This document shows, one piece after another, positions 24,367 to 31,802 of a stretch of DNA of 64,000 bases. Position numbers and translations under genes: made by a program. Within the stretch, counting starts at the first letter, position 1. Each line of letters starts with the position of its first letter. Under the pieces are notes generated by a model that saw only the letters and a program-made list of their open reading frames with translations, was not told the DNA's origin and made no database searches. The stretch comes from Bacteroides thetaiotaomicron VPI-5482. GTDB taxonomy: Bacteria; Bacteroidota; Bacteroidia; Bacteroidales; Bacteroidaceae. Location of the stretch: assembly GCF_000011065.1 (NCBI RefSeq), contig NC_004663.1, positions 2,480,001 through 2,544,000 of the forward strand, in the 5' to 3' direction.

Positions 24367-27300
24367 ATGAAAATTATTATTTATATTACAGCTTTAATAT
24401 GCAGCTTACTCGCCAGTCCTGCATTGGCGACAGAAACCGGGCAAATATCCATGACCAACATGGGGCTAAAAGTCACATCTTCTCCTGAAAGCACTCTCTA
24501 CGAAGGAGATACTTGGATGATAACAGCAAGGAACAACTTTAGCTTGAACGAAGCAGAAATCAAAAACTTCGTTCCTTCACGCATATCAGAAGAATTGCGT
24601 CCGTACGTGAGACTTTCCAAAGTTGAGTTTACTTCTAATTCAGACGGTATATGCAACCTTTACTTTCACATAACGGCCGATCCGACAGATACGATACGGT
24701 TCGTTATCAAAGAATCCCCTCAGGATTTTCCGATAGAAATAACGCCAGCTGAAAGTAGACATGGAGAGATATCTTTATCCGATCTGGGATTGAGAGTAAC
24801 GACTTCTATAGATTCACATCTCGAATACGGAGGTCAGTGGATAGTAACGATGGAAAACAAAAATCACTTATTCACTGCAGAAATCGAAAGGCTCGTGCCT
24901 TCAAGAATAACGGAAGATTTAAGAAGATGTTTAAGGCTCACAGGGGTAGGAATTTCAGACATATCATCCGAGTTCGTCGTACTCTTTTTTGATGTAACAT
25001 TCGAAACAACATTTCCAGTACACTTCATTATCAAACAGTCACCTCAAAACATTCCAATAGAAATATTACCTATTGGAAGAGACAACTATATTTCCACAAC
25101 GAATTATCTGGATAACACAAGAAGTGGGGGAAGAAAAGAAATTACTTACTACAACGGTCTGGGATATCCATCGCAGAAAATAGAAGTGGGTACTTCCAAT
25201 AAGAACAAGAGTATATACCATCCGATCGTTTATGATAACTTGTTAAGAGATGATGCCAAATCGTATTTGCCATACGCACAAGGTTCGAACACAGAAATGA
25301 TAGACTGGAAGTTTACCGAAAGTCTGCAAGATTTCTATGCTTTTAACTATAAGGAATATACTTATCACTTTTCAGAAAAAGTCTACGAAGATTCACCTTT
25401 GGGAAGAGTACGGGAAGTATATGGTCCCGGAAGCGACTGGCGTTCGCAAAAAGCAAGTACCAAATTCAGCTACCTGAGTAACTTCGCCGGAAATGATACG
25501 CTCAACTGCCTTCGGTTTGAAATGACAGAAAAAGATAACCAAAACATGGAGCTGAAAGTAGCCGGCAATTGCAAATCTTCCGAGCTATCCGTCACCCGGA
25601 CCGAAAACGAAGATCGTCAAGTGACATTGGAATTCAAGAATAAATTCGACCAAGTAGTACTTAGCCGGCAAATTGAGCACAACAACGGCAGTAAGACGAA
25701 TAACGACACTTATTATCTTTATGATGAGTTCGATAATTTAAAAGCGGTGCTTCCACCTATGGTATCCGCCCAACTTGTAAGCGGTAGCAGTTATTCGAGT
25801 CAAACTTCCGCATCCTTAGCTCAATACGCCTATCTCTATAAATATGATATGCGTAACCGGTGCATAGGCACCAAGTTACCGGGCTGCAGTTGGGAGTACA
25901 AAGTCTATGACTTGGCAGACCGCCTTATCTTCTCCCAAACAGGAGAACAACGAAAAAGAGGTGAATGGCAATTCGCATTGCCCGACGCAATGGGGCGCGA
26001 ATGTATCACGGGGATTTGTAAAAACGCCATAGACCCATTCAACAACCCGATACTGAATACATGCGTCAAATGTGAACGTACGAACAACGCTTCTCTTCTC
26101 GGTTATTCCGTAACCGGAGTCGCACTGAATTCAGCCACAGTGCTTACCGCCAAATATTATGACGACTATCAGTTTAAGATGCAGAACGGCACCCTGATTT
26201 CCAACAGCAGTTTGAATTATGAAGCAAACAGCGAGTTCGGAGAAAGATATACGACTAGTTCGCAAGGCTTGCAGACCGGAAACGCGACAGCTCGACTGGA
26301 CAAAAACGGATCTGTGACAGGATACGACTATACCGTTACTTACTATGATTATAACGGCCGTGCCATTCAGATAAAATCGACCAATCATCTGGGAGGATAC
26401 GAAAAGACATACACTGCTTACAACTTTACGGGACAGCCTGTGCACACCAAGCATATCCACTCCAAAAGTAACTCCGAGCTGATCGAAGAAACCAAACACA
26501 GCTACAATCACGCAGGACGTTTGTCTGAAACTGTACAAATCGTAAATGAAAAGGACTCTACGAAAATGAGCTATCTCTACGATGACTTAGGCAATATTAA
26601 AAGCTTAACCCGAATAGACGGCACTTCCACACTGACAACGACCAATACGTATAATATCCGTAACTGGCTAACGTCTATCGAAAGCCCTCTCTTCTCTCAA
26701 ACGCTACATTATACTGATGGTCCCGGCACTCCCCAGTATGGCGGAAATATCAGTAGCATGACGTGGAAAGCAAACAAAGAGTCAATCACCCGTAATTACC
26801 AATATTCATACGATAAGCTCAACAGGCTGACCAGTGCCAATTATAGTGAAGGAAGCAATTCGATGACGAATACAAATCACTTCAATGAACAAGTGACCGG
26901 TTATGACAAACATGGCAACATCACAGGACTGAAGCGTTATGGGCAAACCGGACAAAGCAGTTACGGATTAATTGACGACCTATCTCTTACTTACACAGGC
27001 AATCAGCTCAAGAAAGTGACAGACAGCGCCACAAGTTCAGCATACGCGAATGGTTTCGAGTTCAAGGACGGTGTGAATCTGGACACGGAATATTCCTACG
27101 ACGAAGACGGTAATTTAACAAAAGATTTGAATAAAAACATTTCTGATATCCAATACAATTTCTTAAATTTACCACGTCGGATACAGTTTAAAGACGGTAG
27201 TGAAATTTCTTACCTATATAGCGCAGACGGAACTAAACTCCAAACTACACATATAATCGCAGGAAACACCACTACAACCGACTACTGCGGCAATGTGATC

Positions 27301-28317
27301 TATGAAAATGGAAGCCGGGACAAGCTATTGACCGAACAGGGATATTTCTCTATAGCAGATAAAAAGTTCCACTACTACATCCAAGACCATCAAGGAAACA
27401 ACAGAGTGGTTGCCAGCCAAGATGGAATGATAGAAGAAGTGAACCACTATTATCCGTTCGGAGGAATATTCGCTTCAAATTCATCTGTTCAACCTTTTAA
27501 GTATAACGGAAAGGAACTGGATACAAAGAACGGATTGAACTTGTACGACTACGGAGCAAGGCAGTATGACCCGGTATTGGGAAGATGGCATACGATGGAC
27601 CTGATGACGGAAAAGTACTATAAGATTAGTCCATACACTTACTGTTTGAACAATCCTATCCTATTAGTAGATCCCAATGGAATGTGGCCCACATGGGGAG
27701 GAATAAGCAGAGGATTAAGCAACGTCTTTAAGGGTACTCTAAGTTTTACCAATGGAGCTGCACGGGCTATGGCAGATAACATACTGCTTGGACAAACGTC
27801 ACTCCGTGAAACCGGAATATACAGCAACGCATCTGCCTACAACGCAGGACAGGATGTTGGTGATATCATAAGTATTTTTGCAGGAGCCGCAGAGATTGTT
27901 AATGGTTTCGAAGAAGCTGCAGGAGGAATGGCACTCAGTCCGGAAACCGCAGGAATTTCTTTGGGGGTTACCGCGAAAGGCGTGTATGATATCACTCACG
28001 GTTCATTGATGGGAACAAGTGGATTCATGAAGCTATTCTCCAAAAAAGGAAGAGTTAGCGAAGGTAGTAATAACGGAAGCGGGTATTCAAAGTCTAGCGG
28101 GAAGAATGAAAAGCATTCGAATATTGATAAAAGACAACAAGCTGCAAATGATTATAGTACAGCAAAAGAGAAATATGATAATTTAAAATCTAAAACAAAT
28201 AAAACTGCGAAAGAGAAAAAAGAATTAGAAACATTGAAAAAACAAAGAGATCACTATAAAAAACAGATGGATTATGCAGGAGACCATGACCATCAAAGAG
28301 GTAGAGGAGGTAATTAA
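24367..28317 (+). CDS. Secreted RHS-repeat protein with core domain and variable C-terminal toxin-like region
   Basis: A 1316-residue protein with a signal peptide ending ASPALA. Residues about 27-125 and 135-238 are two copies of one domain: GQISMTNMGLKVT versus GEISLSDLGLRVT, later VPSRISEELR versus VPSRITEDLR. A DUF6443-like segment follows (about 240-370, YYNGLGYPSQKIEVG), then YD repeats and the RHS-associated core (about 1050-1105) with YYPFGG, LNLYDYGARQYDPVLGRWH and DPNGMW. Everything after about residue 1107 is the variable part: a Gly/Ala-rich hydrophobic stretch and a Lys/Glu-rich coiled C-terminus ending GDHDHQRGRGGN. In RHS polymorphic toxins this part carries the toxin. Two candidate immunity genes follow at once. 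Confidence 0.88.
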   Translation: MKIIIYITALICSLLASPALATETGQISMTNMGLKVTSSPESTLYEGDTWMITARNNFSLNEAEIKNFVPSRISEELRPYVRLSKVEFTSNSDGICNLYFHITADPTDTIRFVIKESPQDFPIEITPAESRHGEISLSDLGLRVTTSIDSHLEYGGQWIVTMENKNHLFTAEIERLVPSRITEDLRRCLRLTGVGISDISSEFVVLFFDVTFETTFPVHFIIKQSPQNIPIEILPIGRDNYISTTNYLDNTRSGGRKEITYYNGLGYPSQKIEVGTSNKNKSIYHPIVYDNLLRDDAKSYLPYAQGSNTEMIDWKFTESLQDFYAFNYKEYTYHFSEKVYEDSPLGRVREVYGPGSDWRSQKASTKFSYLSNFAGNDTLNCLRFEMTEKDNQNMELKVAGNCKSSELSVTRTENEDRQVTLEFKNKFDQVVLSRQIEHNNGSKTNNDTYYLYDEFDNLKAVLPPMVSAQLVSGSSYSSQTSASLAQYAYLYKYDMRNRCIGTKLPGCSWEYKVYDLADRLIFSQTGEQRKRGEWQFALPDAMGRECITGICKNAIDPFNNPILNTCVKCERTNNASLLGYSVTGVALNSATVLTAKYYDDYQFKMQNGTLISNSSLNYEANSEFGERYTTSSQGLQTGNATARLDKNGSVTGYDYTVTYYDYNGRAIQIKSTNHLGGYEKTYTAYNFTGQPVHTKHIHSKSNSELIEETKHSYNHAGRLSETVQIVNEKDSTKMSYLYDDLGNIKSLTRIDGTSTLTTTNTYNIRNWLTSIESPLFSQTLHYTDGPGTPQYGGNISSMTWKANKESITRNYQYSYDKLNRLTSANYSEGSNSMTNTNHFNEQVTGYDKHGNITGLKRYGQTGQSSYGLIDDLSLTYTGNQLKKVTDSATSSAYANGFEFKDGVNLDTEYSYDEDGNLTKDLNKNISDIQYNFLNLPRRIQFKDGSEISYLYSADGTKLQTTHIIAGNTTTTDYCGNVIYENGSRDKLLTEQGYFSIADKKFHYYIQDHQGNNRVVASQDGMIEEVNHYYPFGGIFASNSSVQPFKYNGKELDTKNGLNLYDYGARQYDPVLGRWHTMDLMTEKYYKISPYTYCLNNPILLVDPNGMWPTWGGISRGLSNVFKGTLSFTNGAARAMADNILLGQTSLRETGIYSNASAYNAGQDVGDIISIFAGAAEIVNGFEEAAGGMALSPETAGISLGVTAKGVYDITHGSLMGTSGFMKLFSKKGRVSEGSNNGSGYSKSSGKNEKHSNIDKRQQAANDYSTAKEKYDNLKSKTNKTAKEKKELETLKKQRDHYKKQMDYAGDHDHQRGRGGN

Positions 28318-28318
28318 A

Positions 28319-28606
28319 ATGAAACTATTTACATTTATTGCTGACTATAAAGGTGGGACATACATTAGTCAGTATGTAGCAAAGACATTAGAAGAAGCCT
28401 TGAACTTATGGATAAATAATGTCGATTTTTTTACAGATAAACAGTTGAAGTCATTTAAGAAGAATATCAAATATGGTGATATAGATCCTCCTACCAAATT
28501 AAATGGTCTAAGTAATGTTTGGTGTACATGTTTTATTGTATTTAGTACTCTTTTGCTTCTTAATATAGTAGAGACAGTAAAAAAAACGACTAATAAAACA
28601 TCCTAG
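28319..28606 (+). CDS. Candidate immunity protein, single-domain form
   Basis: A 95-residue protein starting 1 base after the RHS stop codon, with a strong ribosome site (GTAGAGGAGG) located within the 3' end of the toxin gene. Motifs: KLFTFIADYKGGTYISQY at the start, TLEEALNLW, GLSNVW, and a hydrophobic LLLLNIVETV at the end. It is homologous to both halves of the next gene's product. Position directly behind a variable RHS C-terminus is the standard place for an immunity gene. I know of no named family for it. Confidence 0.8.
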   Translation: MKLFTFIADYKGGTYISQYVAKTLEEALNLWINNVDFFTDKQLKSFKKNIKYGDIDPPTKLNGLSNVWCTCFIVFSTLLLLNIVETVKKTTNKTS

Positions 28607-28675
28607 CATAGAACAATATATTCCTACATTAGGGTAGATTCAAGTCTCAGAAACAACCATGAAATAAATGAAATT

Positions 28676-29260
28676 ATGAAAACATTTACTTTCTTAGTTA
28701 ATGCCAACGATAAGCATTGCTTTGTTCATCAGTATCAATCAGAAATGCCGACTAATGATTTATTTCGTGAATCTCTGGAATGCTATCATGACAATGGCCC
28801 AGTAAAATTAGACTGCGTAAAAAACGTCTGGCGTGATTTCTTTTTAATTGATGATCTAATATCTCTTTACAATGCGAATATAGCAAAAAAATACCACGAG
28901 GGATGTGGCGATAGGAAATATTACAAGTTAATGTACTTATATGATGTAAACATGATAGAAACCGACATGAGCGATACAGTGTTTCCTCTATCAGAGAAAG
29001 CAACCTTTACTTTCATTACCTATATTCGTAATTACAATGCCTCATATCAGTTTGAAGTGACAACGTTGGAAGAAGGACTTATGCTATGGGCTACAAACAT
29101 AGACATTTTGAATCGCCAGCAACGGAAGGTTCTGCTGAAATACATTCAAAAGTCTAAAAACAATCCGATAGCAGTAGAAGGAGTAAAGAATGTATGGAGC
29201 ACATCATATCGGATATTCCGTCCGTTACTGACATTGCATATTGTTAAAACGGTCTCTTGA
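28676..29260 (+). CDS. Candidate immunity protein, tandem two-domain form
   Basis: A 194-residue protein made of two repeats of the domain seen in the 95-residue neighbour. The first half begins TFTFLVNANDKHCFVHQYQS and contains CVKNVW; the second half begins TFTFITYIRNYNASYQFEV and contains TLEEGLMLWATNIDIL and GVKNVW, ending LLTLHIVKTV. The second half is the closer match to the single-domain protein. There is no signal peptide. A terminator follows at 29297, closing the operon. This looks like duplication and divergence of an immunity domain; a role as orphan or second immunity is inference. Confidence 0.75.
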   Translation: MKTFTFLVNANDKHCFVHQYQSEMPTNDLFRESLECYHDNGPVKLDCVKNVWRDFFLIDDLISLYNANIAKKYHEGCGDRKYYKLMYLYDVNMIETDMSDTVFPLSEKATFTFITYIRNYNASYQFEVTTLEEGLMLWATNIDILNRQQRKVLLKYIQKSKNNPIAVEGVKNVWSTSYRIFRPLLTLHIVKTVS

Positions 29261-29296
29261 TAAAAGTCACCGACTGAACAATAACTATTAGATTAT

Positions 29297-29342
29297 TACC
29301 CTGGCATGAAACTAAAACATTTACATGTCAGGGTATTTTTTC
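29297..29342 (+). terminator. Terminator of the RHS/immunity operon
   Basis: TACCCTGGCATG (29297-29308) pairs with CATGTCAGGGTA (29324-29335), then TTTTTTC. Confidence 0.8.
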
Positions 29343-29432
29343 TTGGCTAATTCTAAAACAAATAAGAGCAGGCTCAGCAAACGCAAGGAGGGCGTAATCT
29401 GAACTCTGTCCCCAAACAATTATCTTTGTATT

Positions 29433-30650
29433 ATGGATAGAAACAGTGAAGAGTATCAGCAGATGCGTGACAAAGCGTTATCTCAACTGCGTAGTGGCGA
29501 ATCGCTCACGGGCAAAGACGGAGCCTTTGGTCCGTTGCTAAAAGAGTTTTTAGAGGCCGCTTTAGATGGCGAGATGTCCTCCCACCTTGATGATTCAGAG
29601 CGTCTTAAAGGCAATAAGCGGAATGGTCGTGGCAGCAAACGTGTCAAAACCATGGCCGGCGAGATTGATATCGTGACTCCTCAAGATCGTCACAGCAGCT
29701 TTAGTCCTGAGATCCTTAAAAAGCGCGAGACGATTCTTGCGGACAACATGTCTTCCAAGATTATCAGTCTGTATGGTATGGGTTTGAGCCTTAGGGATAT
29801 TTCCTCCCATATCGAGGAGATGTATGATGTTGAGATCTCCCACAACACCCTAAGTGAGATTATTGAACGCATAGTTCCCAAGGTGAAGGAGTGGCAAAGC
29901 CGCCCCCTGGAATCAATGTATACCATTGTGTGGCTTGACGCAATGCACTACAAGGTGAAGGATGGTGGTCGTACCGAAAGTCGAGCTGTCTATAATGTTC
30001 TGGCAGTCAATAAAGATGGCCATAAAGAACTGATAGGCATGTATGTATCAGAAAGCGAAGGGGCTAATTTCTGGCTGAGTGTCTTGACCGACCTGAAAGC
30101 ACGTGGCATGAAAGATGTTCTGATCGCTTGCATTGACAATCTCACGGGATTTGCTGAAGCAATCAGCACTATTTTTCCTGAGGTAATCATCCAGAACTGC
30201 GTCATACATCAGATTCGCAATTCATTGAAATACATAGCCTCAAAAGATCAAAAAGAGTTTATGGCAGATTTGAAAACAGTCTATCAAGCCCCTAATAAAG
30301 ATTTAGCAGAGCTCAACCTTGATAAACTACAAGATAAATGGGGTAAAAAATACCCTGTTGTCTTGGAATCATGGCGACGAAACTGGGATAATCTATCGGC
30401 CTATTTTGCTTATGATGAGCATATCCGAAGACTGATTTACACAACTAACGCCGTCGAGGGCTTCCACCGTCAAGTACGAAAGGTGACCAAAACCAAGGGT
30501 GTCTTTCCCAATGACATGGCATTGATGAAGTTGATCTACCTGGCTGTGATGAACATCTCCAAGAAATGGACGCAACCGCTCCAGAATTGGGCGTTAACTG
30601 CCGGGCAACTACGAATCAAGTTTGGAGAGAGAATGCCTCTGGCGATATAA
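29433..30650 (+). CDS. IS256-family (mutator-type) transposase
   Basis: A 405-residue DDE transposase. The N-terminal part has SLTGKDGAFGPLLKEFLEAA, the DNA-binding region GLSLRDISSHIEEMY (about 110-125), then the catalytic core IVWLDAMHYKVKDGG with the first Asp (about 170), ACIDNLTGFAEAI with the second Asp (about 233) and YTTNAVEGFHRQVRKVTKTK with the Glu (about 338). The frame is intact. A TATCTTTG at 29421-29428 lies only 4 bases before the ATG, too close for ordinary initiation unless transcripts are leaderless. Confidence 0.95.
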   Translation: MDRNSEEYQQMRDKALSQLRSGESLTGKDGAFGPLLKEFLEAALDGEMSSHLDDSERLKGNKRNGRGSKRVKTMAGEIDIVTPQDRHSSFSPEILKKRETILADNMSSKIISLYGMGLSLRDISSHIEEMYDVEISHNTLSEIIERIVPKVKEWQSRPLESMYTIVWLDAMHYKVKDGGRTESRAVYNVLAVNKDGHKELIGMYVSESEGANFWLSVLTDLKARGMKDVLIACIDNLTGFAEAISTIFPEVIIQNCVIHQIRNSLKYIASKDQKEFMADLKTVYQAPNKDLAELNLDKLQDKWGKKYPVVLESWRRNWDNLSAYFAYDEHIRRLIYTTNAVEGFHRQVRKVTKTKGVFPNDMALMKLIYLAVMNISKKWTQPLQNWALTAGQLRIKFGERMPLAI

Positions 30651-30686
30651 CCCATTTCCCCTTTTTTGCTTTTCAAACGCAAAGAA

Positions 30687-30765
30687 AAGGTAGTTCCCGG
30701 ATGTGAGCAAGGGTATATAAACGGCTCATTCTTCGCCGCCCTTGCACACATCCAAAAACTACCTT
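30687..30765. repeat. Long imperfect hairpin in the 3' part of the IS256 element
   Basis: AAGGTAGTT, GGATGTG and GCAAGGG on the left (30687-30713) are matched in order by CCCTTGC, CACATCC and AACTACCTT on the right (30739-30765), leaving a loop of 25 bases. It starts 37 bases after the transposase stop. Confidence 0.75.
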
Positions 30766-30941
30766 AAGAAGCATTTGTAAATCCAAAAAGAAAAAATTAT
30801 ATTTGTTGTGATTTAAAAGAAATAGAAACCAGACAGAGTTTAAATTACACTCCCAACGCAAGGGACTCACAATACATACGCATTTGCCGGTCTACTCTTA
30901 TTTGTTACTTCCCGGACGTTCTCAATGAAACATCCGGAAGA

Positions 30942-31346
30942 TTAGAACTCCCTTTTCAGGTTCCGAAGCAGTTCTTCTTTCCTCGCTTTATACTTCTTGG
31001 AAAGAGGATTGTACGAGTAAAGGTTGGTATGTTTCAAACGTATCTCGTCTGTCTGTTCCTTTCGCCGCTCTTCCCGCTCTTCCACATCATCCGGATCTTC
31101 GGACTTACGTCTTGTACCTCTCCTGCTAAACAACTGAAACTTGGATGTACCCCGAAGCTGACGAATCAGCATCTTGATAATCCGGACAATAATCTCTTGT
31201 TCCTGTTCGGAATAAGGCCTATCTACTGTCTCTGTATAGGAGAGATAATAAACTTTCAGTTCTTCTTCCAGCTCTTGCAAAAAATGCATCCGCTCAACTC
31301 TGGAAAACTTCTTTCTACCAGTATGCAAATCTTTTAAAATCTTCAT
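30942..31346 (-). CDS. Hypothetical charged protein, 134 residues
   Basis: A soluble, strongly charged protein rich in Arg, Lys and Glu: N-terminal MKILKDLHTGRKKFSRVER, a central helix with QEQEIIVRIIKMLIRQLRG, and a tail EEREERRKEQTDEIRLKH likely to be helical or coiled. I do not recognise it. It lies beyond the IS256 element, on the other strand, and divergent from the nrdD riboswitch. Whether it is linked to the RHS region cannot be told. Confidence 0.6.
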   Translation of the reverse strand: MKILKDLHTGRKKFSRVERMHFLQELEEELKVYYLSYTETVDRPYSEQEQEIIVRIIKMLIRQLRGTSKFQLFSRRGTRRKSEDPDDVEEREERRKEQTDEIRLKHTNLYSYNPLSKKYKARKEELLRNLKREF

Positions 31347-31586
31347 TTAGTCTATCTTTTTTTAAGTCTGATAAAAGCGTGAGTCCTTTAATAAGTACAC
31401 TTATGGGGCATGGGACACTTAAAAGAGAGTCCGACTATTTCAATATAACAGAGAAGAAAAACTAATATTTCCTGCAAGAATCATTTCTTAAAAGTTATCC
31501 AAAACGGAAAACTTTCTGTATCAGGCAGAAAGAAAAGTTTCCCGAAATTTAATGTTAAATCCTATCCAAGCTATCACAATATCCTT

Positions 31587-31594
31587 TATCTTTG
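31587..31594 (+). promoter_or_regulatory. -7 box TATCTTTG before the cobalamin riboswitch
   Basis: TATCTTTG fits TAnnTTTG and lies about 17 bases before the riboswitch begins. It should start the nrdDG transcript. Confidence 0.6.
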
Positions 31595-31610
31595 TATCCG
31601 ATTTCGGAAC

Positions 31611-31762
31611 TAAAAAGAGGTTTAGTCAATGAGGGAACGCTGTGCAAATCGGCGACAGTACCCGCTGCTGTAATTCTCTGTGAATCCGCACACTATGTCA
31701 CTGCATCGGCAGATGTGGGAAGGCGCTGCGGGGGAGGGATAAGTCAGAAGACCTGCCGGAGT
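31611..31762 (+). promoter_or_regulatory. Cobalamin riboswitch upstream of nrdD
   Basis: The conserved elements come in the right order: GTTTAGTCAATGAGGGAA, GCAAATC, GACAGTACCCGCTGCTGTAA, GAATCCGCACACTATGTCACTG, GGGAAGGCGC, GGGATAAGTCAGAAGACCTGCC. These include the P3-P6 core and the terminal AGTCAGAAGACCTGCC typical of AdoCbl switches. It ends 40 bases before the nrdD start, so regulation probably works on translation or early elongation. Confidence 0.93.
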
Positions 31763-31802
31763 CAAATAAACATATTATTAATCACTTTCGGGAGTTAAAG
31801 TT

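Larger units (their letters stand above)
29389..30854 (+). mobile_element. IS256-family insertion sequence with 9-bp target duplication
   Basis: The left end reads AGGGCGTAATCTGAACTC and the right end, read inward, GGGAGTGTAATTTAAACTC, both continuing TGTC, giving imperfect inverted repeats of about 22-23 bp. The direct repeat AACGCAAGG lies just outside at 29380-29388 and at 30855-30863. The 8-9 bp duplication and 1.47-kb size suit IS256. One transposase gene fills most of it, and a long hairpin occupies 30687-30765. Confidence 0.88.
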
